DNA from: Gordonibacter sp034932485
GTDB lineage: Bacteria; Actinomycetota; Coriobacteriia; Coriobacteriales; Eggerthellaceae
Length of the DNA stretch: 64,000 nt
NCBI GenBank assembly: GCA_034932485.1
Contig: JAYFOQ010000021.1
Coordinates: 186,001 to 250,000 of the forward strand
Reading direction: 5' to 3'
Made by a program: the position numbers and the translations under genes. Shown in pieces: positions 46,821 to 55,911 of this stretch. Below the pieces are notes generated by a model that saw only the letters and a program-made list of their open reading frames with translations, was not told the origin of the DNA and did no database searches. How positions within the stretch are numbered: the first letter of the stretch is position 1; each line of letters starts with the position of its first letter.

Positions 46821-47813
46821 CTACGATGCCTTAATAGCGCGAAACGCTTCTGTCAGAAGCGGCAGCGCCTCAAACAAATCGGCAACAATACCGTAGTCGG
46901 CTACCTTGAAGATATCGGCCTCCGGATGGCGATTCACCGCAACAATACACTTCGACGCAGAAACGCCCGCCATATGCTGAATCGAACCCGAAATACCACA
47001 GGCAACGTAAAGCTGTGGGGCAATGGTCTTTCCTGTCTGACCAACCTGGAACTGAATGTCAATCCAACCTTCATCAACGGCGGGACGCGAAGCTCCTACC
47101 GCAGCGCCCAACACATCTGCCAACTGCTCTACCAGCTGAAACCCTTCAGCACCCTTCGTGCCACGGCCGCCAGACACAACAACATCGGCTTCAGTCAACT
47201 CTACGCGACCCGACGCAGTACGCACGATATCAACCACGATCTGACGAAGGTCGCTCACGCCTGCTATATGCGATGCCACAATCGGAGCAGTGCGTGCCAG
47301 ATCCAGAGGAGCCGGATCGAAAGCCTTAGGTCGAACGGTCGCGATAATCGGACGCGCATCAGCAGCAAAGACCATATCGGCCAGCACCTTGCCTGAATAT
47401 TGTTCACGCGTAAAAACGAATGAAGCGTCTGCATCTGGCTGAATATCAACCACATCGGCCACAAAACCTGTGCCCAAACGCTGAGCGAGCACTGGCCCCA
47501 GATCAAGTCCCGTCGCCCCTTGTGCCAATAAAATGACATCAAACTCATACTCGGACACCAATGCAGAGAGTGCCGCTGCGTAGGTATCGGTGGCGTACGA
47601 CGCAAGCGTTGCGTCGTCCACTACGCACACGCTATCAGCACCCGCTTGTGCCAACGGAGCCAGCACAGCATCGTCAATGCCTCGCCCCACGACGATGGCT
47701 CGCAGTTCAGTTCCTGCTGCCTCGGCCATGCTTCGACCCGCAGCCAACATCTCAAACACCACCCGAGGAAAAATTCCCTTTTTCGCCTCGGCGTATATCC
47801 CTATTCCCGCCAT
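46821..47813 (-). CDS. etfA: Electron-transfer flavoprotein alpha subunit
   Basis: ETF alpha subunit of 330 residues. The FAD-binding C-terminal half is canonical: SGGRGTKG, GASRPAVDEGW, QVGQTGKTIAPQLYVACG, GISGSIQHMAG and ADYGIVADLFEALP. It accepts electrons from an acyl-CoA dehydrogenase and passes them to the membrane oxidoreductase encoded next. The ATG at 47813 follows AGGAGGAGG, 12 bases after etfB. It is clearly different from FixB at 31146, so the cell has at least two ETFs. Confidence 0.92.
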   Translation of the reverse strand: MAGIGIYAEAKKGIFPRVVFEMLAAGRSMAEAAGTELRAIVVGRGIDDAVLAPLAQAGADSVCVVDDATLASYATDTYAAALSALVSEYEFDVILLAQGATGLDLGPVLAQRLGTGFVADVVDIQPDADASFVFTREQYSGKVLADMVFAADARPIIATVRPKAFDPAPLDLARTAPIVASHIAGVSDLRQIVVDIVRTASGRVELTEADVVVSGGRGTKGAEGFQLVEQLADVLGAAVGASRPAVDEGWIDIQFQVGQTGKTIAPQLYVACGISGSIQHMAGVSASKCIVAVNRHPEADIFKVADYGIVADLFEALPLLTEAFRAIKAS

Positions 47814-47825
47814 GGAAACCTCCTC

Positions 47826-48617
47826 CTAGATAACCTTTGCCTCGGTTGACAGAAGCCCTACCGTAGTAGATACGACATCAGCAACGGTATCTCCCTTTAC
47901 GATGAACCCACCCTGACGCGCCGGTTTTGAGCGGTAGCATACTACCTTCGTACGCGCTCTCTCGGGCGATACAACCGCCGCATCGACCCCTAAATCGTTT
48001 AGCGTCCAAACAGTGACGGGCTTTTTCTTTGACTGCATGATAGAACGAACATTGGGGTAACGTGGCTCGGCTAAACCCTGCTGAGCCGTAATCACCGCAG
48101 GCATGGCAACTTCGATCACAGCGGAACCATCGTCAATCTCGCGCACTGCGCGTGCTTTACCTGCCGAGGCATCTACTTCTAAGGTGGTAACCACCTGCAC
48201 ACAGGGAAGCGACATAAGCTCCGCTACGCGCGGCATCGTTTGAGAGCTAGAGGTATCGGCCGACTTACAGCCTCCAAGCACCAAGTCGGGCGCAAGACGT
48301 ACCAATGCTGCAGCCAGCACGCACGCACGCCCAGTGGCATCGGTTTCCGCAAGAGCCTCGTCATCAACCAAGTAGCCCTCATCTGCTCCCATAGACAAGG
48401 CATGGCGTACGGCTGGTATGGCCTCATTGCCGCCAATACACACAACAGCCACGCTTCCTCCCTGAGCTTCAACAAGTTGCACAGCACGCTCCACCGCAAA
48501 CTCGCTGTACGGATCGATAACGTGCGCTTGCCCCTCCGTGTCTACCCGACCATCAGCACCCACAACCACCGCAGCTTCGCTATCGACAGTCTGCTTTACA
48601 CACACGGCAATATTCAT
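47826..48617 (-). CDS. etfB: Electron-transfer flavoprotein beta subunit
   Basis: ETF beta subunit of 263 residues with MNIAVCVKQTVD, DPYSEFAVERAV, GGCKSADTSSSQTMP and the recognition-loop region MPAVITAQQGLAEPRYPNV. It forms a heterodimer with EtfA. The ATG at 48617 follows GAGGAGGAT. It lies 45 bases after an acyl-CoA dehydrogenase gene and 12 before etfA in the same operon. Confidence 0.92.
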   Translation of the reverse strand: MNIAVCVKQTVDSEAAVVVGADGRVDTEGQAHVIDPYSEFAVERAVQLVEAQGGSVAVVCIGGNEAIPAVRHALSMGADEGYLVDDEALAETDATGRACVLAAALVRLAPDLVLGGCKSADTSSSQTMPRVAELMSLPCVQVVTTLEVDASAGKARAVREIDDGSAVIEVAMPAVITAQQGLAEPRYPNVRSIMQSKKKPVTVWTLNDLGVDAAVVSPERARTKVVCYRSKPARQGGFIVKGDTVADVVSTTVGLLSTEAKVI

Positions 48618-48662
48618 TACAGATCCTCCTCTAGCCCACGCATACCCACCGACACTCGTCCC

Positions 48663-49802
48663 CTAGTATTCCCGCAGCACCGATTTCGCAATAAGCGAAC
48701 GTTGTACCTGGCTGGTTCCTTCGACAATAGTGAACGACTTCGCGTCACGGTAGTAACGCTCAACCGGATAGTCTTTACACAGTCCATACCCACCAAACAC
48801 TTGAACAGCAGTTTCGGAAGCCTTAACAGCGGCCTCCGAACAGTACACCTTGGCAACCGATGCCGTTTTCATCATGGCAGCGAGATCTCCGCCATACGCC
48901 GTTGCCGCCTGGTCTAAAAGCAAACGCGATGCCTCCAGCGCTATCTCCATATCGGCTAGCATGAACCGGACAGCCTGCAAATCGGCGATATGCTTGCCGA
49001 ACTGAATGCGATCTTTCGCATACGTCGCTGCAGCAGCGAGTGACGCAGCCGTCACTCCCGTGGCCAATGCTGCCACCGCCAAACGTCCTCGATTTAGCGT
49101 ATGATGGGCAATCTCAAACCCATCACCTACAGCGCCCACCAACGTTTCAGGCCCTACGTGCATATTCTCAAAAAACAACTGGGAGGTAACCGAGCCACGT
49201 AGACCCATCTTGTCTTCCTTGCGTCCAATAACAAGACCCGGCGTGTCACGCGGCACCACAAAACAAGATGGCTTCGACACACCGTCTTCCATCACCTTAG
49301 CAAACACCGTGAACCAATCACCCACAGCGCCGTTCGTAATGAATATCTTACTGCCATTGACGATATATCCCTCACCATCAGGCAAAGCGGTCGTTGCAAT
49401 GGATGAAATATCCGAACCAGCACCCGGCTCCGTTAGGGCAAAACATATCTTGGTCTCCCCTGCTGCCAAGGCCGGAAGAATGGCGTTTTTTTGTTCTTCG
49501 GTACCACTAAACACCAGCGCATCCGAACCAATGGCCGAAATAAGTATCATCAACGCAACCGCAGGAGATTCGCGCGCAATGCGCTCGATAACCTGCACCC
49601 AGCAGTGCATACTCACCTCCACGCCACCATATTCCTCGCCGAAAGCCAGAGCAAAGAGCCCCTGATCAGCGAACAAAGCATAGATATCTTCAGGGAATTC
49701 GTCTGCCTCATCTATGTCGGCCGCACGCTTCGACACGACATCGGTACACACATCGTCCACCATGGCCAGTATCATGCGCTCTTCTTGCGTCAGCTCATAC
49801 AT
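48663..49802 (-). CDS. Acyl-CoA dehydrogenase (short-chain type)
   Basis: Acyl-CoA dehydrogenase of 379 residues, very typical of the butyryl/short-chain branch: FALTEPGAGSDIS, FITNGAVGDWF, KMGLRGSVTSQLFFENM, RIQFGKHIADLQAVRFMLADM, VFGGYGLCKDYPVERYYRDAKSFTIVEGTSQVQR with the catalytic Glu in VEGTS. The ATG at 49802 follows AAGGGG; the longer reading frame to 49913 lacks a ribosome site. It is the first gene of the acyl-CoA dehydrogenase-etfB-etfA-oxidoreductase operon and is probably the direct electron donor or acceptor for that ETF. Confidence 0.9.
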   Translation of the reverse strand: MYELTQEERMILAMVDDVCTDVVSKRAADIDEADEFPEDIYALFADQGLFALAFGEEYGGVEVSMHCWVQVIERIARESPAVALMILISAIGSDALVFSGTEEQKNAILPALAAGETKICFALTEPGAGSDISSIATTALPDGEGYIVNGSKIFITNGAVGDWFTVFAKVMEDGVSKPSCFVVPRDTPGLVIGRKEDKMGLRGSVTSQLFFENMHVGPETLVGAVGDGFEIAHHTLNRGRLAVAALATGVTAASLAAAATYAKDRIQFGKHIADLQAVRFMLADMEIALEASRLLLDQAATAYGGDLAAMMKTASVAKVYCSEAAVKASETAVQVFGGYGLCKDYPVERYYRDAKSFTIVEGTSQVQRSLIAKSVLREY

Positions 49803-50209
49803 AGAGCCCCTTCCCGTAACTCGCCACCAACCAGACCCACTCGCACCTGAAACAAAATGCGATAGCAAGCCCTCGCGGGGAAGCGATTCATTTTCTTTGG
49901 CTATTGATTGCACTTAAAATAATAGGCTGTAGCTATTGTTTGACCACGGTCAAAACAGGGCTTGTGGGCATCGAAAGTGGCCAAACAATTATTTTTGTTG
50001 CCTTGAAATACCGCTTGCTATTCTTTCGCCGACCGAAACTACTTCACCAGGCTTCTTCATGCGTCAAAACCGCACATCAAAAGCAAAATGGCCGGTTAAC
50101 GAAACCCTTGCGTGCACTATGATCTTTACTACAGGCAAAGGTCGCCGCAAGGAGGCCCTCCCCCACACAAATTCCCGGCTGCTTCTGCGGCCGAGCCAAA
50201 GGAGCAGCT
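49803..50209. promoter_or_regulatory. Divergent promoter region with a TTTGACC-AC-GGTCAAA palindrome
   Basis: A 407-base gene-free region between the divergent etf operon and the activation-domain-like gene. A perfect 16-base palindrome at 49939-49954, about 140 bases upstream of the acyl-CoA dehydrogenase start, is a plausible operator. A looser repeat (GGCCAAACAA with TTGTTGCC) lies near 49979-50002. No riboswitch could be recognised. Confidence 0.45.
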
Positions 50210-51100
50210 ATGTCCGGCCCGCTACGCAAGATTATCGAAGTACCCTGCACAGTCGATGCGCTGCCACCTATCGACGTATTGCGTCAGCTTACTCCCGACG
50301 AATTACTTGCGCTCGGTATCGACCAAGAAGCTTTTGTGCCCTCGGCCACAAAAAACCAAACTAGCAGCACGGTACTTAACGCAGCCAACCAAGGAGAGAC
50401 TCAAGAAAACAACGCTAACGAGGCCGAAGCCACCAAGGAGATCGAGCTGAATCCCGCCGTAAAGCAACGTCTCGACAGTGCCATTGCCGCCTGCCTGGCT
50501 ACTTACGAACCCCGGGGTGTATTCAAGATATTCAATCCGACCATTTGCACCCTACCACCCAAATACACCGAACCAGCTATCAAGCTGGTGGGCACTATGA
50601 TGATATTTCGCGGACAAAGCGTTTACGATCGCCTTCGTCGCGCAAGCCACTGCGCCCTCCTGGCGGCAACCATCGGTCCCGAAAACCCAGCTGCATTGCC
50701 CGCATCGGCAGACCAACTCGATTTCACCCTCGCGCGCGCTTGCGCACGCACTTTGGTTGAATGCGCCGCCGATCGTGTAAATGCCCGCATCATTAGTACC
50801 GCAGTAGATGAAGGACTCTATACCGACGATCGCCTGCAACCCGGCGATGGCGACTTCCCTCTCGATTCACGATCTCAACTGCTGTTCTACACGCAAGCCG
50901 AAAAACGTTTAGGTGTGAAGCTTAACACTGATGGAACGTTTGACCCCCCCTACAGCACCATGGGTGTCGTTGGCCTATACGATCCATCTCAAAAGGGCCG
51001 ACGTCGTGCCTGTGGGCGCTGCAAGCATCGCGATTACTGCACCATCCGCGCTATTGGTATGAACTGTCACGGAAGCAAGGGTTCTTTTCCTGCGTCGTAA
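50210..51100 (+). CDS. Vitamin B12-dependent methionine synthase activation-domain-like protein
   Basis: Protein of 296 residues. The middle and C-terminal parts resemble the activation domain of cobalamin-dependent methionine synthase: DRVNARI, PGDGDFPLDSRSQLLF, RLGVKLNTDGTFDPPYSTMGVVG. That domain binds S-adenosylmethionine and helps reactivate the corrinoid. A Cys-rich tail (ACGRCKHRDYC and a later NCHG) could bind a metal cluster, as in stand-alone versions associated with corrinoid methyltransferases. The N-terminal 80 residues are low-complexity and polar. The ATG at 50210 follows AAAGGAG. No methyltransferase or corrinoid protein gene lies nearby, so its partner must be elsewhere. Confidence 0.7.
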   Translation: MSGPLRKIIEVPCTVDALPPIDVLRQLTPDELLALGIDQEAFVPSATKNQTSSTVLNAANQGETQENNANEAEATKEIELNPAVKQRLDSAIAACLATYEPRGVFKIFNPTICTLPPKYTEPAIKLVGTMMIFRGQSVYDRLRRASHCALLAATIGPENPAALPASADQLDFTLARACARTLVECAADRVNARIISTAVDEGLYTDDRLQPGDGDFPLDSRSQLLFYTQAEKRLGVKLNTDGTFDPPYSTMGVVGLYDPSQKGRRRACGRCKHRDYCTIRAIGMNCHGSKGSFPAS

Positions 51101-51178
51101 AGGAACGCACCCATTTCCCTTATTCAAAAAGTGGCGAGCACTTCAACGAAACTACCCGTCACGGTAGCTCATCATAAG

Positions 51179-51218
51179 AAGAGAAAGGACCCGTCGCCGG
51201 GTCCTTTCTCTTCGTTTT
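51179..51218. terminator. Bidirectional intrinsic terminator
   Basis: A 14-base perfect stem (AAGAGAAAGGACCC with its complement) with a 6-base loop between convergent genes; T-rich on the plus side (CGTTTT), A-rich on the other. Confidence 0.8.
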
Positions 51219-51238
51219 GGAACGTACCTGTGGAAACT

Positions 51239-52423
51239 TTAGATCGTGTACAGATGATCGGGATTCTCCACAACCTTGGCATACTCTTTGAGGATACCAC
51301 GGCCGGAGATGTGCACCATAATCTCAACGGTGCCGCCACCGATCTGGAAGCCACGGCAGTCAAGCATGAGGCGAGACACACGAGTCTCGTCGGTGAAGCC
51401 GAGACCACCCATGAGCTGCAGCGCACGTGAGCAGCAGTCGGTCAACGCCGGAGCACCATAACGCTTAAGCATGGCGGCATCGTTGTTTACCGGAATGCCA
51501 TTGTCCATCTTCCAAGCGGTGCGATACAGGAAGTTACGCGTGTTCGAAAGCTCAATTTGCATCTCGACAATGTGCTCCTGCACGAGCTGGTAGGTCTTGA
51601 TACCCTTACCAAACTGCTGACGCTCGTTAACCCACGCACAAGCATCTTCCATGGCAGCTTGAGCCTCGCCAAGAAGCTCAGCCAGAAGCACGCAGCGCTC
51701 CCATTCGAAGTTCTTCATCAGCTGATAGAAACCCTTGCCCTTGATACCCAAAAGCGCGCTCTCGTCAACAACAACGTCGTCAAAGTGAAGCATGGCGAAC
51801 GGCATAATCTGCATGCCAATCTTGTTCAGCGGCTCAATGGTAACGCCCTTTGCGTTGGACGGAACAAGATACATCGACATCTCTTTGTTCTCACGCGAGG
51901 GGTCCTCGTCCTTGCACACAACGATAAAACCATCGGTCACTTCACCCTGAGTAACCCAGGTCTTCGTGCCGGTAATGTGAATCTTACCATCGGCATCGCG
52001 CGTAGCCAAGCATTCCATGCCTTGATTGTCGGAGCCAGCCTCAGGCTCGGAGATGGCTAGGCAATACGGCGGGTAACCATTTTCCTTGTAGTAGTCCATG
52101 GCGTAGTCGATCTGCTCTTTGCTACCAAACTCGCACACGTCAAACATGATCAACAGATTGGGAGCCATAGGGATGTTGCCGCCCGCGTGATTCAGCTCTT
52201 CAATGATCATCGACATGGTCAGGTGATCAACCGGGGTTCCACCGTACTCCTCGGGCAGACCATACATACCCCATCCCGAATCAACCCATGCCTTCGCAAC
52301 CTCAGGAGCAATGCCGCGGTTCTTGTAGCCAGCAGCGATAACTTCTTCAGTCAGATTCTCCTTGGCCCACTCGCGGATACCCTTCTTGATGCGGAGTTGT
52401 TCCTCGGTATAAGCGAAATCCAT
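51239..52423 (-). CDS. Acyl-CoA dehydrogenase of the CaiA-like group
   Basis: Acyl-CoA dehydrogenase of 394 residues starting MDFAYTEEQLRI. Motifs: LPEEYGGTPVDHL, LAISEPEAGSDNQGM, KTWVTQGEVTDGF, KNFEWERCVLLAELLGEAQAA, RQQFGKGIKTYQLVQ, SRLMLDCRGFQIGGGTVEIM. It belongs with the genes at 29104 and 36639. The ATG at 52423 follows an excellent AAAAGGAGG. It lies downstream of the dienoyl-CoA reductase-like gene (182-base gap) on the same strand but probably has its own promoter, with an inverted repeat at 52450-52473. Substrate unknown. Confidence 0.88.
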   Translation of the reverse strand: MDFAYTEEQLRIKKGIREWAKENLTEEVIAAGYKNRGIAPEVAKAWVDSGWGMYGLPEEYGGTPVDHLTMSMIIEELNHAGGNIPMAPNLLIMFDVCEFGSKEQIDYAMDYYKENGYPPYCLAISEPEAGSDNQGMECLATRDADGKIHITGTKTWVTQGEVTDGFIVVCKDEDPSRENKEMSMYLVPSNAKGVTIEPLNKIGMQIMPFAMLHFDDVVVDESALLGIKGKGFYQLMKNFEWERCVLLAELLGEAQAAMEDACAWVNERQQFGKGIKTYQLVQEHIVEMQIELSNTRNFLYRTAWKMDNGIPVNNDAAMLKRYGAPALTDCCSRALQLMGGLGFTDETRVSRLMLDCRGFQIGGGTVEIMVHISGRGILKEYAKVVENPDHLYTI

Positions 52424-52449
52424 GCTTCCTCCTTTTACGTTTGCCTTTA

Positions 52450-52473
52450 TTCAAAACACGTACCGTGTTTGAA
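52450..52473. promoter_or_regulatory. Inverted repeat just upstream of an acyl-CoA dehydrogenase gene
   Basis: TTCAAAACACG and CGTGTTTGAA flank a 3-base centre, with one bulged A. It lies 27-50 bases upstream of the ATG, so a bound protein could block transcription. Confidence 0.4.
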
Positions 52474-52566
52474 CCAAATGTAGGGGCACCTCATGTTCGC
52501 CCACGCAACATGCTGGCGCCTTTTTCTTGCCGTACGGCTTTACCCCGAGCACGGCTTTAGGGAAAC

Positions 52567-52600
52567 AGGGGGCTTCGCCATCAGCCTCACGATGCCCCCT
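52567..52600 (-). terminator. Hairpin after the dienoyl-CoA reductase-like gene
   Basis: AGGGGGC and GCCCCCT pair across a 20-base loop directly after the stop codon. There is no U-run, so it is only a possible terminator. Confidence 0.45.
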
Positions 52601-52605
52601 ACTTA

Positions 52606-54681
52606 CTAGAGCGTCATTGCCTCTTTGTAGCCAGCATTGACAGCTTCAAGCGTGCGGTAAACCTTGCCATCAGGAGTCGTGGCATCGCCGATAAGCTTAG
52701 CCTCGGGGAATTCCTTCTTAATCTCGTCGTAAAGTGCGCTGTTGGCCTTAACGCCCAACGACAGCAGCACGGTATCGCACTCGAGCAACTGCTCCTCGCC
52801 CGTTTCAACGTTTTTGACTTTAGCGCCCTTCTTTGTAACCTCGACAAGCTTCGTCAAAGGCATAAGCTTCACACCTTCGCTTTTTACCTTGGCGATAGTG
52901 GGGTTCTTGTCGATAATGCCAATGCCATTGCCCATTTTCTTGGCTTCTTCAATGACAATAATTTCGCGACCGTCAGCCATAGATTCAGCAACCTCAAGAC
53001 CAGCAAAACCGCCGCCCACAACCACAACACGCTTGCCTACGATGGCGGTAGGACCACTGGCCATCTTAAGACCCATGCGCATAAAGCCCACGGTACCACC
53101 CTGAGCTTTAATGGCTGCAACAGCAGCTTTCCAGATAAGGCCTTTGCCTTCAGGTACGACACCAGCAACCATATCTTTGATGTCTTGAGAGCTCACCACG
53201 TTCTTACCATCAATACCCGGCACATCCACGCCCAGAACCTCGCCACCAGGAGCAACAATAACTTCATCGGGATTCAAAGCCTTCACCGTAGCAGCGTCGA
53301 CGTAGGTGCGTAGCTGCACATCGATATTGGGATGTAGCTTTACTTCTTCTTTCCAGTAGGAAACAAGCGGCTCAATCTTCTCGTTCAGCACCTGCGCCAT
53401 ATTCAGCAAGCCACCAACGCGGTCGGCTTTATCCAACACCGTTACCTTATGGCCACGTACCGCAGCCACGCGTGCCGTTTCCAGGCCACCCGGTCCTGCA
53501 CCCACAACAACAATGTGCTTCTGTGTGGTAGCAGGCTTATCCTCGGGATGACCCATGCCAATGTTGTCAATATTGCCGTTCACCGAGCACCAAATAGGCT
53601 GACCCAAGAACGTGTGATCCAAGCAACGACTACATACGATACAAGGACGAACCTGCTCGGGATGACCCGCAGCAACCTTGCCAGCCGTATAGGCATCAGC
53701 AATAAACTGACGCGCCATACCTACAGCGTCACCATAACCCTGAGTAACTACCTTGTCACACATATCGAGCGAGTTAATACGCGTACCAGGAAACACGGGC
53801 TTGCTTGTAACGGTTTTGACCTGCTTGGCCAAGTCGATGAACTCACCTTCAGGAACAATCTGGTTTGCCACGGGGCGCGGAGCCTCATGGAAGCCAGCCT
53901 GGACGCTCCAAGCATCAACACCATGCTTTTCGATGATTGGAATAAGCTCCAAAGTGTCTTCAATACGGTTACCACCAGGCATGAGGTCGTCGGCAGAAAT
54001 ACGCACCAACACCGGCGTGTCAGGACAAACGCGATGTACTTCGTCAAGAATCTCAGTAAGCAAGCGGGCACGATTTTCAGGGCTTCCGCCATACTCGTCG
54101 GTACGGTGGTTGGAATACTTAGATAAGAAACGCATGATCATGTAACCAATGCCAGCGTGGATTTCAATAATATCGAAACCAGCTTCTTTGGCGCGGCGTG
54201 CCGCCTCGCCATACTGCTTCACCACAATGGCGATCTCTTCTTTGGTGTATTCACACTCAGGCATGCCAACGAACGGTCCGCTAGGAACATCCTTGGAGGG
54301 GGCGTAAGACTTCAATTCATCCTCGCCTGATGCACGCCACTCGTAGCACAACTGCAGCTGCACAGCCGCCTTGCCACCATGCTTGTGACAAGCCTCAGCG
54401 ATGCGCGTAAGACCAGGAACGAATGAGTCGTCCCAAATACCAGCGGCACCGGTGGTGGTGTGATACTTTGGCGTCGCATTAAAGCAGTCGCTGATATAAG
54501 CACTACCCAATTCAAGGAGGCCCGTGCCACCCTTCGCGCGCTCCTCATAAAAGTCAACAATGGCATCGGTGATGTAATAGTTATCGACCATCTCGGTAGT
54601 CATAGGAAGCATGACGAACCGGTTTCTGATCTCAACCCCGCCGATATTGAACGGTTCGAGCAGTTTCTGATACTTTGCCAC
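52606..54681 (-). CDS. NADH:flavin oxidoreductase / 2,4-dienoyl-CoA reductase family protein
   Basis: Flavoenzyme of 691 residues with the FadH/BaiCD-type layout: an old-yellow-enzyme TIM barrel (about 1-340, FNIGGVEIRNRFVMLPM at the start, HAGIGYMIMRFLSKYSNHRTDEYGG active-site region), a 4Fe-4S Cys cluster (CIVCSRCLDH...WCSVN, about 355-375), and a C-terminal FAD/NAD(P)H part with GAGPGGLETARVAA and GGGFAGLEVAESMA. It would reduce conjugated double bonds in enoate or dienoyl-CoA substrates such as bile or aromatic acids. A GTG at 54681 is the preferred start, with AAGGGG 8 bases upstream. It diverges from a TetR gene that probably controls it. Substrate unknown. Confidence 0.87.
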   Translation of the reverse strand: MAKYQKLLEPFNIGGVEIRNRFVMLPMTTEMVDNYYITDAIVDFYEERAKGGTGLLELGSAYISDCFNATPKYHTTTGAAGIWDDSFVPGLTRIAEACHKHGGKAAVQLQLCYEWRASGEDELKSYAPSKDVPSGPFVGMPECEYTKEEIAIVVKQYGEAARRAKEAGFDIIEIHAGIGYMIMRFLSKYSNHRTDEYGGSPENRARLLTEILDEVHRVCPDTPVLVRISADDLMPGGNRIEDTLELIPIIEKHGVDAWSVQAGFHEAPRPVANQIVPEGEFIDLAKQVKTVTSKPVFPGTRINSLDMCDKVVTQGYGDAVGMARQFIADAYTAGKVAAGHPEQVRPCIVCSRCLDHTFLGQPIWCSVNGNIDNIGMGHPEDKPATTQKHIVVVGAGPGGLETARVAAVRGHKVTVLDKADRVGGLLNMAQVLNEKIEPLVSYWKEEVKLHPNIDVQLRTYVDAATVKALNPDEVIVAPGGEVLGVDVPGIDGKNVVSSQDIKDMVAGVVPEGKGLIWKAAVAAIKAQGGTVGFMRMGLKMASGPTAIVGKRVVVVGGGFAGLEVAESMADGREIIVIEEAKKMGNGIGIIDKNPTIAKVKSEGVKLMPLTKLVEVTKKGAKVKNVETGEEQLLECDTVLLSLGVKANSALYDEIKKEFPEAKLIGDATTPDGKVYRTLEAVNAGYKEAMTL

Positions 54682-55057
54682 GATGCGAACCCCTTTCCGC
54701 TTTGAACTATGCTTAAGCGAGTCTCTGTTCTGCAATTACTCCTTCGAGGCCGTTCCCCGCAATCTATCCCATCGCGGAAACCAGCCGACCTCTCAATTGA
54801 TATTGTATGCGCCAAAATTCAACGTTTCGATGGACAGAATTGTCGTTATGGTTAATCAGCGAGTCAAAACACACCCAACTATGAATGCTGTGAGGCCGAA
54901 TAAGCAGGTAATTTCACCTATATCTGATGTATTTGAAGGGTGTAAGCCAATATCTAATTGCACATTTTTTCAGAAATGTCCTAGAATTACGCTAAAAGCC
55001 GACGTATAATAGCACCGTTCTTGATGTACCCTGAGCGCGAGAGTGAGGCCCGAGGAT
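54682..55057. promoter_or_regulatory. Divergent promoter region with a TATAAT box
   Basis: A 376-base gene-free region. A perfect TATAAT at 55005-55010 lies 48 bases before the TetR-type ATG. GGACAGAATTGTC near 54834-54846 is a weak palindrome between the two genes. The minus-strand promoter is not obvious. Confidence 0.4.
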
Positions 55058-55711
55058 ATGAACGCCCTGAACACAATGTTGCTCATCGCCGACACCTTTG
55101 TTGCGTTGTGTGACGAGATGCCGCTCAAAAAAGTGTCCATTAGTGACATCATTGAGCGCACGGGAAAAAACCGAAAGACGTTCTATTATCATTTTGAGAA
55201 CAAAGATTGTTTGGTTACCTGGATTTTCAGATATGACTTAGGCCAAGAACTCAAGCAGTGCTTCCCTGAAAGCACTCTCGTTTACGAAACGGGCACAACC
55301 GATTCTGCGGCGCAGTTTCCTTACTATATTCAACAAAAGTCGGGCGTACGCTCTCTCGATCATGCAGAATTTTTCGAATGCTTCGCACGCGTAATCGAAG
55401 CCAAACGACACTTCTACAACCAAGCACTTGTCGACAATAGCCCCTACTCGCTACGCAACTACCTTTACAACCTATACCTGCCTGCTTTGCGCGATGATAT
55501 TGATCTTATTCTGGCAAATCGCTATCTACCCGAGAACAACATTCAATTCCTCGCCGAATTTTACACGTGCGCTTTTTTGTACTACTTCATCCGCAAATGC
55601 GACCAACCGGGAGCAGAGCGACTCGCAGGACACGCAGGCCCCTTCGCAAATATCATTCATAGTTCTTTAGAAATGCAGATCAAAGAAGCTCAACTGCGAC
55701 GAAACCTCTAG
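55058..55711 (+). CDS. TetR/AcrR-family transcriptional regulator
   Basis: Regulator of 217 residues. The N-terminal helix-turn-helix reads KKVSISDIIERTGKNRKTFYYHFENKDCLVTWIF, typical of TetR proteins; the C-terminal ligand domain is of the type seen in DhaS-like regulators. The ATG at 55058 is preferred, with GTGAGG 9 bases upstream; a GTG 15 bases earlier is also open. It diverges from the dienoyl-CoA reductase-like gene and probably represses it until a ligand binds. Ligand unknown. Confidence 0.86.
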   Translation: MNALNTMLLIADTFVALCDEMPLKKVSISDIIERTGKNRKTFYYHFENKDCLVTWIFRYDLGQELKQCFPESTLVYETGTTDSAAQFPYYIQQKSGVRSLDHAEFFECFARVIEAKRHFYNQALVDNSPYSLRNYLYNLYLPALRDDIDLILANRYLPENNIQFLAEFYTCAFLYYFIRKCDQPGAERLAGHAGPFANIIHSSLEMQIKEAQLRRNL

Positions 55712-55826
55712 AGACACAGTTTCAACCAGTAACCTCTTCGCGGCAGCGTTTTCCCTGTTTATCCCCTCACAGCAACTTCCCTTCATGACAAGGTAAGAAC
55801 AGTAAGAATTGTTGCCAATCATCAAT

Positions 55827-55867
55827 AAAACGGGCCGCGCATTTTACGCGACCCGTAATTTTTTGTC
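55827..55867. terminator. Bidirectional terminator between tetR-type gene and leuA
   Basis: ACGGG-CGCG pairs with CGCG-CCCGT with one mismatch and a 7-base loop; TTTTTT follows on the plus strand and TTTTA on the minus strand. Confidence 0.8.
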
Positions 55868-55911
55868 CTATAGGCTTTTTTGCTAAGCCTCAATGCGCCT
55901 CGCTCGTTTTT

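Noticed and set aside
50090..50209. Possible cobalamin riboswitch upstream of the methionine-synthase-activation-like gene
   Set aside because: The region has G-rich segments but I could not find a B12-box-like core or a matching set of stems.
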